64,000 nt of DNA from Nocardioides sp. BP30 (GCF_029873215.1 NZ_CP123620.1:496001-560000), one strand, 5' to 3'; counted from the stretch's first letter, positions 1 to 8,115 are shown. Translations and numbers: made by a program. Notes: generated from the letters alone by a model not told the origin.

Positions 1-1029
1 CACTATCCGACCGACGTGGTCGGTGGGTTCCTGCTCGGTGGGGTCATCGTGCTGGTCGCGCTGGCGGTCTACAGCCCCGCGCCGCGCAGCCACGCCGTGC
101 ATCAGCTGCCGCTGGTGGCCTCGGTGCCGCGCGGGCACTCGCTGCACGTGGTCCTCAACCCGATCAAGGTGGAGTCGGTCGGGCAGTTCCAGTCGATCGT
201 CACGGCCATGGCGGCCGAGGCCGGCTGGGACCGGCCGACCTGGCACTTCACCACCGTCGAGGACCCCGGCACCGGGATGGCGGCGGCAGCGGCCGTCGCG
301 GGCGCCGACCTGGTGATGGTCTGCGGTGGCGACGGCACGGTGCGCGAGGTGTGTGCGGAGCTGGCGGGCACCGGCATCCCGGTCGGGATCATCCCCGCCG
401 GGACGGGCAACCTGCTGGCCCGAAACCTCTCCATCCCGCTGTATCTGCGCGCCGCCATCGATGTCGCGCTGACCGGCCAGGACCGGGCGGTCGACCTGGT
501 CCAGGTCGGGGGCGACGGCATCGAGGACACCCACTTCCTGGTGATGGCCGGGATGGGCTTCGACGCGGCGATCATGGAGGGCGTCAACGAGGACATCAAG
601 AAGCGCGTCGGCTGGATCGCCTACGTCCTGTCCGGGGCCAAGGCATTGATGTTCCCGCCGGTCCGGCTGGAGATCTCGGTCGATGACGGCCCCTTCACCA
701 AGCACCGCGCCCGGACGGTCATCGTGGGCAACGTGGGCACCCTCACGGCCGGGATGCCGCTGCTCCCGGACGCGCGGATCGACGACGGCCTGCTCGACGT
801 CGTGCTCCTGCACCCGCAGCGGTTCCTGTCCTGGCTGCCGCTGGCCTGGCGGATCCTGTCAAAGCGGCCGCACACCGACGAGCTGGTCAACCGGATGCGC
901 GGCGCGACCGTCGTCATCCGCGCGGACCGCGACACCCCCCGCGAGCTCGACGGGGACACCCTCGGCGCCGGCCGTGAGCTGCGGATGGCCTGCCTGCACG
1001 CGCGGCTGCTGGTGCGCGTCCCGCGCTGA
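1..1029 (+). CDS. PAP2 phosphatase / diacylglycerol kinase fusion, 5' end outside window
   Basis: The frame is open from base 1, so the true start lies upstream; the GTG at 16 is internal. The first codons read HYPTDVVGGFLLG followed by a hydrophobic helix. This matches the end of a PAP2 phosphatase domain, whose third motif carries a catalytic His two residues before Pro and an Asp at the helix start. A diacylglycerol/lipid kinase catalytic domain follows from about codon 45, with the nucleotide motif GGDGT at codons 109-113 and PAGTGN at 132-137. Fusions of this kind are expected to act on membrane lipids, removing phosphate from and adding phosphate to isoprenoid or diacylglycerol carriers. 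Kinase domain certain; PAP2 part inferred from the short tail visible. Confidence 0.9.
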   Translation, partial: HYPTDVVGGFLLGGVIVLVALAVYSPAPRSHAVHQLPLVASVPRGHSLHVVLNPIKVESVGQFQSIVTAMAAEAGWDRPTWHFTTVEDPGTGMAAAAAVAGADLVMVCGGDGTVREVCAELAGTGIPVGIIPAGTGNLLARNLSIPLYLRAAIDVALTGQDRAVDLVQVGGDGIEDTHFLVMAGMGFDAAIMEGVNEDIKKRVGWIAYVLSGAKALMFPPVRLEISVDDGPFTKHRARTVIVGNVGTLTAGMPLLPDARIDDGLLDVVLLHPQRFLSWLPLAWRILSKRPHTDELVNRMRGATVVIRADRDTPRELDGDTLGAGRELRMACLHARLLVRVPR

Positions 1030-1056
1030 CCCGAGCCGGGGCCACGGAGGCACGCG

Positions 1057-1455
1057 TCACCGACGCAGCTGGGCCAGCGCCTGCTCCTCCTCCGGCGAGA
1101 GCTGTACGTCGCAGCGCCACGCGCCGATGGTCTTGGCATAGGACCGGGCGTCGTTGCGGCCGTGGATGCTGGTCAGCAGCACGCCGTCGCCGGCGTCGTC
1201 GGCCAGGGCGAGGCTCCACGACAGGTGGCCGCCCATGTCGCCGAAAGCGTCGTAGCGCACGATCGCCAGGTGGCGCAGCGCCTGCGCGCCCTCGGCTCGC
1301 AGCGCCGCCACCTCCTGTCGCAGGCCGAGCACGTCCTCGGGCAGCGGTGCGCCAGCGGAGGTGGCCCGGGCGCGCTGCTCGATCCGCTCACGCCACAGCA
1401 GCGCCACCAGGACGAGGGCGAGGAGCGCGACGACGAGACTCAGCACGGCCAGCAT
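1057..1455 (-). CDS. DUF4446 family membrane-anchored protein
   Basis: 132 residues starting MLAVLSLVVALLALVLVALL, a single N-terminal transmembrane helix. A short coiled-coil-like stretch (about 42-63) follows, then a compact domain containing RYDAFGDMGGHLSWSLALAD and ending GAWRCDVQLSPEEEQAL. This arrangement matches the DUF4446 family of actinobacteria and firmicutes, for which I know no established function. A TAGGGT -10 box lies 8 nt before the ATG, so the mRNA is probably leaderless. The gene is divergent from pheA and tail-to-tail with the lipid kinase. Confidence 0.85.
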   Translation of the reverse strand: MLAVLSLVVALLALVLVALLWRERIEQRARATSAGAPLPEDVLGLRQEVAALRAEGAQALRHLAIVRYDAFGDMGGHLSWSLALADDAGDGVLLTSIHGRNDARSYAKTIGAWRCDVQLSPEEEQALAQLRR

Positions 1456-1463
1456 GTTCGCCA

Positions 1464-1473
1464 ACCCTAGACT
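1464..1473. promoter_or_regulatory. Overlapping divergent -10 boxes of the DUF4446 gene and pheA
   Basis: TAGACT (1468-1473) ends 6 nt before the pheA GTG. On the other strand TAGGGT (complement of 1464-1469) ends 8 nt before the DUF4446 ATG. The two hexamers share bases 1468-1469, so RNA polymerase cannot hold both promoters at once. Both spacings are those of leaderless actinobacterial transcripts. Confidence 0.55.
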
Positions 1474-1479
1474 CGGCGC

Positions 1480-2391
1480 GTGCCTCCTGCCACGACGACA
1501 CAGCGCTCGACCGGACTGCGCTCGACCACGCCGGCTCGGCGCATCGCCTACCAGGGTGAGCCCGGCTCCAACTCCCACATGGTGTGCCAGCGGGAGTACC
1601 CGGAGCTGGAGTCGGTGCCGTGCGCGTCGTTCGAGGACGTGTTCGCCGCGGTCGAGGGCGCCCCGGGGATGGAGCCCATCGCCGACCTGGCGATGATCCC
1701 GATCGACAACTCGCTGGCCGGCCGGGTCGCCGACATCCACCACTTCCTGCCGACCTCGGGCCTGCACATCGTCGCCGAGCACTTCCTGCGCATCCGGTTC
1801 CACCTGATGGCGCTGCCCGGGGTGTCGCTGGAGCAGATCCGCACCGTGCACAGCCACGTTCACGCCCTGGGGCAGTGCCGCCGGATCATCCGCGAGCACG
1901 GCCTCGTGCCGGTGATCTCGGGCGACACCGCCGGTGCCGCCCGCGAGATCGCCGAGGCGGGCGACCCCACGATGGCGGCGATCAGCCCGCCGATGGCCGC
2001 CGAGATCTACGGCCTCGACGTGCTCGCCGAGGACGTGGAGGACGAGGACCACAACACCACCCGCTTCGTGGTGCTCTCCCGTGACTTCGTCCGGGCTCCG
2101 GCCGGGAACGGGCCGGTGGTCACCAGCTTCGTCTTCAACGTGCGCAACCTGCCGGCGGCGCTCTACAAGGCGCTCGGCGGCTTCGCCACCAACGGCGTGA
2201 ACATGACCAAGCTCGAGTCGTACATGGTCGGCGGGAAGTTCACCGCCACCCAGTTCCTCGCCGAGGTCGACGGCCACCCCGACGAGCCCGGCTTGAAGCG
2301 CGCGCTGGAGGAGCTGGCGTTCTTCACCACCGACATCCTGCTGCTCGGCGTCTACCCGGCGAGCCCGGACCGCACCGTCGGCGAGCTGTGA
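1480..2391 (+). CDS. pheA: Prephenate dehydratase
   Basis: 303 residues. It converts prephenate to phenylpyruvate, the committed step of phenylalanine synthesis. The N-terminal catalytic domain opens with IAYQGEPGSNSHMVCQ (about 22-37) and carries the family motif NTTRF at 192-196, whose Thr is catalytic. A C-terminal ACT domain (about 208-295, containing GVNMTKLESYM) is the usual site of feedback control by phenylalanine. The GTG at 1480 is supported by a -10 box (TAGACT) ending 6 nt upstream. This is a monofunctional dehydratase with no chorismate mutase domain. Confidence 0.95.
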   Translation: MPPATTTQRSTGLRSTTPARRIAYQGEPGSNSHMVCQREYPELESVPCASFEDVFAAVEGAPGMEPIADLAMIPIDNSLAGRVADIHHFLPTSGLHIVAEHFLRIRFHLMALPGVSLEQIRTVHSHVHALGQCRRIIREHGLVPVISGDTAGAAREIAEAGDPTMAAISPPMAAEIYGLDVLAEDVEDEDHNTTRFVVLSRDFVRAPAGNGPVVTSFVFNVRNLPAALYKALGGFATNGVNMTKLESYMVGGKFTATQFLAEVDGHPDEPGLKRALEELAFFTTDILLLGVYPASPDRTVGEL

Positions 2392-2402
2392 GGCCGGGCC
2401 GC

Positions 2403-3197
2403 TCAGGCGGCCGCCGGTGACGCGCCCATCAGCCAGAACGAACCGCCCTGCGGGTCTGCGAGCATCGCCATCCGCCCCACATCGGGTACGTCGAAGGCGG
2501 GGACGACCGAGCTGCCCCCGAGCGATAGGGCGGTGGCGATGCTCTGCTCCACGTCGGCCACGTTGAAGTAGACGTTCCAGTGCGGCGGCAGCCCCTCCAT
2601 CGGGGGCGGCAGCGCACCGCCGACGGCGCGTCCCTCGACCTGCAGCGTCCGGTAGGAGGCCAGCATCGAGTCCTCCGCCATCGGGGTGTCCTCCCAGGTC
2701 ACGCCCAGCAGCTCGGCGTAGAAGCCGGTCGCGGTGTCGATGTCGGGGCTGACCAGCTCGTTCCAGATCGGCGTGCCGGGCTCGTTGGCCCGCTGGGTGC
2801 CGATCGCCTCGCGGGCCTCCCACAGGTTGACCCGCGCCCCGGTCGGATCCTGGATGGCCGCCATCCGGCCCAGCTCCATCACGTCGAAAGGGCGCGCCTC
2901 GACCGTGCCGCCGGCCGTCGGCACGGCGGCCACTGTCGCATCGACGTCGTCGACCGCGAGGTAGACGCCCCAGAACGCCGGATGTCCGGCCTGCTCGGGC
3001 AGCTGGACGGCGATGCCGGCGACGGTGTCGCCCTCGACCGAGACGCTGACGTAGGGGGTGCCGCCGTCCGGGGCCGGCATGTCGGTCGGCGTCCAGCCGA
3101 ACAGCTCGCCGTAGAACGCCTTGGCGGCGCCCGGGTCCGGAGTGGTGAGCTCGACGTAGCAGGGAGTGCCCTGCGGATAGGAGTCGATGGTGGGCAT
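2403..3197 (-). CDS. Two-domain VOC (glyoxalase/bleomycin-resistance fold) protein
   Basis: 264 residues with two repeated VOC domains. The first begins GTPCYVELTTPDPGAAKAFYGELFGWTP and the second GTPIWNELVSPDIDTATGFYAELLGVTWED. The paired beta-alpha-beta-beta-beta units can form one metal or ligand site within a single chain. Homologues are often annotated as hydroxylases or glyoxalases without biochemical proof, so no substrate is assigned. I chose the ATG at 3197 (MPTIDSYPQG) over an upstream in-frame codon because family similarity begins there. Tail-to-tail with pheA. Confidence 0.85.
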   Translation of the reverse strand: MPTIDSYPQGTPCYVELTTPDPGAAKAFYGELFGWTPTDMPAPDGGTPYVSVSVEGDTVAGIAVQLPEQAGHPAFWGVYLAVDDVDATVAAVPTAGGTVEARPFDVMELGRMAAIQDPTGARVNLWEAREAIGTQRANEPGTPIWNELVSPDIDTATGFYAELLGVTWEDTPMAEDSMLASYRTLQVEGRAVGGALPPPMEGLPPHWNVYFNVADVEQSIATALSLGGSSVVPAFDVPDVGRMAMLADPQGGSFWLMGASPAAA

Positions 3198-3258
3198 GGG
3201 GCCAGTCCACACCCGCTGTCGGAGGAACCTCAATGGGGCGCAGGTGAAGTTCGCGCTC

Positions 3259-3264
3259 TAGGTT
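3259..3264 (+). promoter_or_regulatory. -10 box TAGGTT that bears on the start of the GDT1-family gene
   Basis: TAGGTT abuts the ATG at 3265, so that ATG would lie inside the promoter melting region. The in-frame GTG at 3271 is 6 nt downstream, the spacing of the other leaderless genes here. If this is the promoter, translation starts at 3271. Confidence 0.4.
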
Positions 3265-3867
3265 ATGGCGGTGGATATCGGTCTGGTCGCCCTCGCGTTC
3301 TTCTCGATCTTCGTCGTCGAGCTGCCGGACAAGACCTTCCTGGCCACCCTGGTGCTGGCCACCAAGTACCGGCCGCTCTTCGTCTGGATCGGCGTCGGGC
3401 TCGCCTTCGCCGTCCAGACGATCCTGGCGGTGGTGGCCGGCGGCGTCGCCTCGCTCCTGCCCAAGGACCTGATCCACACCGTCGCCGGGCTGATCTTCCT
3501 GGCGGGAGCGGTGCTGCTGTTCAAGGAGGGCCGCAGTCACCAGGAGGCCGAGGGCGAGGAGGAGTACGCCGAGAAGGCGAAGCCGGCCAGCGGGATCCGC
3601 CAGATCCTGGCCGCCTTCATGGTGCTCTTCGCCGCCGAGTGGGGTGACCTGTCCCAGCTGCTGACCATCTCGCTGGTCGCCAAGTACAAGGAGCCGGTCT
3701 CGATCTTCGTCGGCTCGCTGGCCGCCCTGCTGGCCGTCAGCGGCCTCGCCGTGGTCGTCGGCAAGCAGCTCCTGCGGTGGATCTCGCTGCACCTGCTGCA
3801 CTTCATCGGCGCTGCGATCTGCCTGGTTCTCGGCATCTACACGCTCGTGGAGGTTGTCGCGTCCTAG
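3265..3867 (+). CDS. GDT1/TMEM165 (UPF0016) family cation transporter
   Basis: 200 residues with about six hydrophobic helices in two homologous halves, the layout of GDT1-family Mn2+/Ca2+ transporters. The family signature E-x-G-D-(K/R)-(S/T) occurs twice in variant form: ELPDKT at 19-24 (Pro for Gly) and EWGDLS at 125-130 (Leu for the basic residue). The charged central loop (QEAEGEEEYAEKAK) separates the halves. The acidic residues thought to bind the ion are kept, so transport is likely. Manganese export is the usual role but the ion is not proven. Start may be GTG 3271. Confidence 0.88.
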   Translation: MAVDIGLVALAFFSIFVVELPDKTFLATLVLATKYRPLFVWIGVGLAFAVQTILAVVAGGVASLLPKDLIHTVAGLIFLAGAVLLFKEGRSHQEAEGEEEYAEKAKPASGIRQILAAFMVLFAAEWGDLSQLLTISLVAKYKEPVSIFVGSLAALLAVSGLAVVVGKQLLRWISLHLLHFIGAAICLVLGIYTLVEVVAS

Positions 3868-3933
3868 TCCGGCAGGCCATGCTTCGTGGACGTGTAACTC
3901 CGATTCACACGAACACATACCGAAGGGGCATCC

Positions 3934-4308
3934 GTGGGCGACACCTTCTTCTCCATGTTCACGCCGGCCGAGATCGCCAAGATCAGCGGCTCGGGCACCG
4001 TGGTGAACCTCCCGCAGGGCTGGTCGCCGATCTGGGAGGACACCCCGCCCGACAAGGCGTACATCATCCTGCAGGGCACCGTCAGCGTGCGCCGGGACGG
4101 CAAGGAGGTCGCCCAGGCCGGCCCGGGGGACATCATCGGCGAGGCCGCGATCCTCAACCAGCGGCTGCGCAACGCCTCGATCGTCGCGCTCACGCCGCTG
4201 GAGCTGATCCACCTCACCCCACAGGCGCTCCAGCGGCTCTCGGTCGAGATGCCGTCGTTCCACACCGCGCTGGAGAAGGTCGCGGCCGAGCGCTTCGGCG
4301 GTCAGTGA
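3934..4308 (+). CDS. Stand-alone cyclic-nucleotide-binding domain protein
   Basis: 124 residues that are almost entirely one CRP-type cNMP-binding beta roll. The phosphate-binding cassette GEAAILNQRLRNASIV keeps the Glu that binds the ribose hydroxyl and the Arg that binds the cyclic phosphate, so nucleotide binding looks intact. There is no DNA-binding domain, unlike CRP. The GTG start follows GAAGGGG. Its last codon overlaps the GTG of the adenylate cyclase gene, so the two are translationally coupled and probably form one cAMP signalling unit. The output partner is unknown. Confidence 0.85.
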   Translation: MGDTFFSMFTPAEIAKISGSGTVVNLPQGWSPIWEDTPPDKAYIILQGTVSVRRDGKEVAQAGPGDIIGEAAILNQRLRNASIVALTPLELIHLTPQALQRLSVEMPSFHTALEKVAAERFGGQ

Positions 4309-5297
4309 GCGAGGAGCCGCTCGATGGCCTCGTCGAGCTGGTCGAGGGCTACCTGCTGGGCGAGGCTCCCAGCCTGACCAGGCGGCAGGTGGCCGAGCAG
4401 GCGGGGGTGAGCATCGACCTCGCGCTCGAGCTGTGGCGCGAGCTCGGCTTCGCCCACGTCGGGGATGACGTGGTCGCCTTCGCGCCGGCGGATGTCGAGG
4501 CCTTGCGGATGAGCGCCGACCTGCGTGAGGAGGGCGTGCTCAGCGAGGACCGCCAGGCGGCGCTGGTCCGCACCTGGGGTCGCTCCTTCGCCCGCCTCGC
4601 CGAGTGGCAGACGGCGCTGCTGGTCGATCTGGCCCGGGAGCGCGAGCTGACCGACGTCGCGTCGCTGGCGATGCTGGCCGACCAGGTGCTGCCGCGCGTG
4701 GAGTACCTCCAGACCTACGTCTGGCGCCGGCACCTGCTCTCGGCCACCAACCGGGGGCTGGTCGCCCTCACCGGCGCGGCCGCGGCGCCCTCGGCGGTCT
4801 GCTTCGTCGACATCGTCGGCTACACCTCGCGAAGCAAGTCGCTGACCGAGGAGGAGCTCGTCGCCTGGCTGGAGGAGTTCGAGGACGTCTGCACGGCTCT
4901 CGTGGTCGAGCGCGGCGGCCGGGTGATCAAGACCCTGGGCGACGCGGTGCTCTTCGTCGCCGACACCGTCGTGGACGCCGCCCACACCGCCCTGGCGATC
5001 ACGGCCCTCGGCGCCGACGCGGAGAGCCGGTTCCCGCAGGTCCGCGCCGGCCTCGCGTACGGCGAGGTCGTCAGCCGGCTCGGCGACGTGTTCGGACCGA
5101 CGGTGAACATCGCCTCGAGACTGACCTCCATCGCCCGCCCGGACGCCCTGCTGGTGGACGAGAGTGCCGCGAGCGCGCTGCGCGAGGTGGACGGGTTCGA
5201 GGTGAAGAGCCTGCGGCGTACGTCGGTGAAGGGCTACTCGCGGCTGCAGCCGTTCGTGGTGCGTCCCGCCCGCGACCGGGGGCCGACCGTGGAGTGA
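4305..5297 (+). CDS. Class III adenylate cyclase with N-terminal helical regulatory domain
   Basis: 330 residues, start GTG overlapping the preceding stop (GTGA). The first ~160 residues are helical, with a HTH-like segment RRQVAEQAGVSIDLALELW. This resembles the N-terminal regulatory region of the mycobacterial Rv1264/Rv2212 cyclases. The C-terminal catalytic domain holds every canonical residue: metal-binding D169 (CFVDIVGYT) and D213 (LGDAVLF), purine-specifying K209, and transition-state N268 and R272 (VNIASR). It should make cAMP from ATP as a homodimer. Cytoplasmic, with no membrane helix. pH control as in Rv1264 is possible but not shown. Confidence 0.93.
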   Translation: MSEEPLDGLVELVEGYLLGEAPSLTRRQVAEQAGVSIDLALELWRELGFAHVGDDVVAFAPADVEALRMSADLREEGVLSEDRQAALVRTWGRSFARLAEWQTALLVDLARERELTDVASLAMLADQVLPRVEYLQTYVWRRHLLSATNRGLVALTGAAAAPSAVCFVDIVGYTSRSKSLTEEELVAWLEEFEDVCTALVVERGGRVIKTLGDAVLFVADTVVDAAHTALAITALGADAESRFPQVRAGLAYGEVVSRLGDVFGPTVNIASRLTSIARPDALLVDESAASALREVDGFEVKSLRRTSVKGYSRLQPFVVRPARDRGPTVE

Positions 5298-5360
5298 CGT
5301 CGTCCTCACCCGCTGGACCCGCTGGCGCGGACGTGGCAGGTGTGCCCGTCCCGCGCTGCG

Positions 5361-6290
5361 TCAGCGGATCGTGACCTGCCGGTTCGCGAGCCCGGCGCGC
5401 GCCGAGCGCACCTCCGGGCTCGGGTCGGTGGCATCGGCGAGCGCCGCGTCGAGGACGGCCTTGAAGGCCAGAGCCGGCTCCTCCAACGCCTCGGCGCCGG
5501 TGCCCAGGGGGAGGTCCCAGACCGGCGCCAGCAGGCCGTGGGCGCGGAACATCCCGATGAACCGCGCGCCCGGCACGATCACGTCCGCGCCGCTGACGTG
5601 CAGGCGGGCGAGGGCCGTGAGCAGGTCGTCCTCCGGTTCGGGCATCACCCAGCGCAGGTGCTCCTTGCTCCCCGTCGAGGTCCAGTACGCCGCCTCCACC
5701 GACGACAGCCGCGCGGTGGGCAGCGCCGCGGCGTTGGCCTGCTGGAGCGCCCCCTCGAGGCCGTCGCGGTCCTCGACATCGGCGATCCACCAGTCGAAGC
5801 CGTCATGCACCGTCACGGTGAGGGCGGTGTCGGTGAGGAGGTCCTGCAGCCGCGGGCCCTCACCCGGTGCCTCGGTGAGACCCACGATGCCGGACTCCTC
5901 GGCCTCCAGGGCCTTGAGCAGGACCGCGGCGACCTCGCGGGAGACGTCGCCGAAGTTGTGCTGCACCTGCAGGCCGGCCCACACCTGACCGCTGTCGCGC
6001 CGCATCGCGGGGGCGGCCAGCGGCAGCAGCGTGCCGAGCTGGACCGGGGTGTCCTCGTGGCCCTTGACGGTCAGCGGCACCGTCGCGGAGGGGACGAGCT
6101 CGCGCAGCGCCACCAGGTCGCACTCGTTGGGCAGGCCCTCGAACGGTCGAGCCACGAAGACACCGGCGCCACCCGGTGCGCCGTGGCAGGCCTTGTAGCG
6201 CTTGCCGGACCCGCAGGGGCAGGCGGCGCGGGGGCTGATCTCGCCCTCGGTCCGGGTGGGTGCGTTCTTGGTGCGGTTCTTCTTGGCCAC
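5361..6290 (-). CDS. SEC-C motif protein, DUF5926-like
   Basis: 309 residues. The N-terminus is lysine-rich (VAKKNRTKNAPTRTEGE) and is followed by a SEC-C zinc-binding motif, ACPCGSGKRYKACHG, like the one at the end of SecA. The remaining ~265 residues match an actinobacterial family annotated DUF5926 and have no catalytic motif I recognise. The GTG start is preceded at 8 nt by a TAGGCT -10 box. SEC-C domains bind zinc and often contact ribosomes or nucleic acid; the role here is unknown. Convergent with the adenylate cyclase gene. Confidence 0.8.
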   Translation of the reverse strand: MAKKNRTKNAPTRTEGEISPRAACPCGSGKRYKACHGAPGGAGVFVARPFEGLPNECDLVALRELVPSATVPLTVKGHEDTPVQLGTLLPLAAPAMRRDSGQVWAGLQVQHNFGDVSREVAAVLLKALEAEESGIVGLTEAPGEGPRLQDLLTDTALTVTVHDGFDWWIADVEDRDGLEGALQQANAAALPTARLSSVEAAYWTSTGSKEHLRWVMPEPEDDLLTALARLHVSGADVIVPGARFIGMFRAHGLLAPVWDLPLGTGAEALEEPALAFKAVLDAALADATDPSPEVRSARAGLANRQVTIR

Positions 6291-6350
6291 GGGCAGACAG
6301 CCTAGAGGTCGGGCCGTGGACGCCGGTTGTCGGCGGCAGCGGGCCGCCAT

Positions 6351-6370
6351 ATTGTTTGCATCCAAACGAT
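6351..6370. promoter_or_regulatory. Inverted repeat (probable operator) upstream of luciferase-like oxidoreductase
   Basis: ATTGTTTG (6351-6358), CATC, CAAACGAT (6363-6370): 8-bp arms with one mismatch and a 4-bp spacer. It ends 10 bp before the ATG and sits between the divergent SEC-C and oxidoreductase genes. It is notably AT-rich for this DNA. The cognate regulator is not obvious in the window. Confidence 0.5.
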
Positions 6371-6380
6371 TGGAGTGCCG

Positions 6381-7319
6381 ATGCCTGCTGCCCCGAGGAT
6401 GCTCCTCATCCTCAGCGAGAACTGGACCCTGGCCGACGGTCGCGAGCTGCCCGCGCTGGTGCGGTGGGCCCGTGAGGCGGAGGACGCCGGCTTCGACGCG
6501 GTGATGCTCAGCGAGCACGTGGTGCTGGGTCCCGACGCCGGTGCGCACGGAGTGATGGCCAACCCGCGGGCGTACGCCGCTCCGGGCAACCAGGACCCGG
6601 CCACCCCGTGGCCGAGCTCGCTGCTGCTCCTGAGCGCCATCGCCGCCGCCACCTCGCGCATCCGGCTGGTGGCCAGCGCCGTGCTCGCGCCGCTGCGCCA
6701 CCCGCTCCTGCTCGCCCGCGAGCTCGGCACGCTCGACCTGCTCTCCGAGGGCCGACTCGTGGTGCAGCCGGGCGTGAGCTGGAGCAGGGACGAGTACGCC
6801 GCCCTCGCCGTCCCGTTCGGCCGCCGTGGCAGGATCCTCGACGAGCAGCTCGCCGTGCTCGAGACGGTGTGGCGCGAGACGCCGGCGAGCTTCCACGGCG
6901 AGTTCTTCGACTTCAGCGACGTCTACCTCGAGCCCAAGGCGCACCGGCCCGAGGGGCCGCGGATGTGGTTCGGCGGCCAGCACGTGCACGGCCCGGTGCT
7001 CGAGCGGCTGGTGCGCTACGGACACGGCTTCCACCCGTTCGGCACTCCCAGCTCGGCGGACCTGGCACTGCTCCGCTCGGCGCTCACGGCCGCGGGTCGC
7101 GACCCGGACGACATCGAGATGGTCGGCGGCACCCGCGCGAGGTTCCCCGACGACGACTCCTGCGCCGACCTGGGTGAGGCGATGGCTCCGATCGCCGAGC
7201 AGATCGAGCAGGGCTTCACCACCTTCTGCGTGAAGCCCTCGCAGTTCATCGACGATCCGGCCGACCTGCCGCGGTTCCTGCGCGAGGTGATGCGGCGCGC
7301 GGAGGCGCTCGCCGGGTGA
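6381..7319 (+). CDS. Luciferase-like (LLM) class flavin or F420-dependent oxidoreductase
   Basis: 312 residues with the bacterial-luciferase TIM barrel. Typical segments are WAREAEDAGFDAVMLSEHVVLG near the N-terminus, TSRIRLVASAVLAPLRHPLLLARELGTLDLLSEGRL in the middle, and GPRMWFGG. The ATG at 6381 has a good ribosome site (GGAG, 5 nt spacing) and is preferred to an upstream in-frame codon at 6327 that lies across the palindromic operator. Such enzymes use reduced FMN or F420; cofactor and substrate cannot be told from the sequence alone. Monocistronic by context. Confidence 0.85.
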   Translation: MPAAPRMLLILSENWTLADGRELPALVRWAREAEDAGFDAVMLSEHVVLGPDAGAHGVMANPRAYAAPGNQDPATPWPSSLLLLSAIAAATSRIRLVASAVLAPLRHPLLLARELGTLDLLSEGRLVVQPGVSWSRDEYAALAVPFGRRGRILDEQLAVLETVWRETPASFHGEFFDFSDVYLEPKAHRPEGPRMWFGGQHVHGPVLERLVRYGHGFHPFGTPSSADLALLRSALTAAGRDPDDIEMVGGTRARFPDDDSCADLGEAMAPIAEQIEQGFTTFCVKPSQFIDDPADLPRFLREVMRRAEALAG

Positions 7320-7329
7320 CGCGCCGGGG

Positions 7330-8115
7330 TCAGACCATCCGCGAGAGCCGGTCCAGCATGTAGCCCGGCCGGTCGGTGATGACCGCCTCCACGCCCAGGT
7401 CGAGGCACACCTCGAGATCGGCGTCCTCGTTGACGGTCCACACGTGCAGCCGCCGGTCGTCCAGCAGCAGCCGCCGGCCGAACCGCGGGTGGTCGCGCAG
7501 CTCGCCGACGCCCGGCCCGATGATCCAGTGCGGGGAGACCATCCGCCGCAGGGTCGGCCAGTACTGCGCCCTGTCGATGAGCTGCACCAGCGGCACCGCC
7601 GGGGTGAGCCGCTCCATCCGCTGCAGCGCCGTGTAGCTGAAGGACATCACCCGCACCGGCGAGCCCGGCCGGTCCCAGCCGAACTCGGCCAGCAGCTCGG
7701 CGAGCCGGCGCTCGGTGAGGCCGCCGTACCGGGTCGGGTGCTTGGTCTCGATGGCGAGCTCGACGCGCCGGTCGTAGTCGCGCACCGTCTCCAGCAGGGT
7801 GCGCAGGGTGAGCACCCGGTCGAGCCGGTCGTCGCGGTCGGGCTCCTCCTGGGGCCGGTCGGGCTGGCCCTTCTTCCAGGTGGCGAAGTTGAGCTGCTCG
7901 AGCTCGGACAGGGTCATCTCGGAGACGAGCCCCTCGGTCTGCGCGGTGCGGCGCAGGGTGCGGTCGTGCACGCAGACGAGGTGACCGTCCGAGGTCAGCC
8001 TGATGTCGCACTCGAGGCCCTCGGCACCGACGTCGAGCGCCTCGACGTACGCCCCGAGGGTGTGTTCGGCGATCTGCTCGCTGGCGCCGCGGTGCGCGAC
8101 GACCTGGGGCCTCAT
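7330..8115 (-). CDS. Glycerophosphodiester phosphodiesterase
   Basis: 261 residues, cytoplasmic (no signal peptide). GDPD signatures are complete: HRGASEQIAEHT at 8-19 (catalytic His and first metal contacts) and ECDIRLTSDGHLVCVHD at about 35-51 (acidic metal ligands and second catalytic His). It hydrolyses deacylated phospholipids to glycerol-3-phosphate and an alcohol. The length is typical of bacterial UgpQ/GlpQ-type cytosolic enzymes. Convergent with the oxidoreductase at 6381, 10 bp between stops. Confidence 0.93.
   Translation of the reverse strand: MRPQVVAHRGASEQIAEHTLGAYVEALDVGAEGLECDIRLTSDGHLVCVHDRTLRRTAQTEGLVSEMTLSELEQLNFATWKKGQPDRPQEEPDRDDRLDRVLTLRTLLETVRDYDRRVELAIETKHPTRYGGLTERRLAELLAEFGWDRPGSPVRVMSFSYTALQRMERLTPAVPLVQLIDRAQYWPTLRRMVSPHWIIGPGVGELRDHPRFGRRLLLDDRRLHVWTVNEDADLEVCLDLGVEAVITDRPGYMLDRLSRMV

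Noticed and set aside
1057..4263. 1068-codon open frame on the minus strand
   Set aside because: Only its last 132 codons are a real gene (DUF4446). The rest is antisense to pheA, the GDT1 gene and the cNMP-binding gene, with the low-complexity Arg/Gly/Asp composition typical of shadow frames in high-GC DNA.
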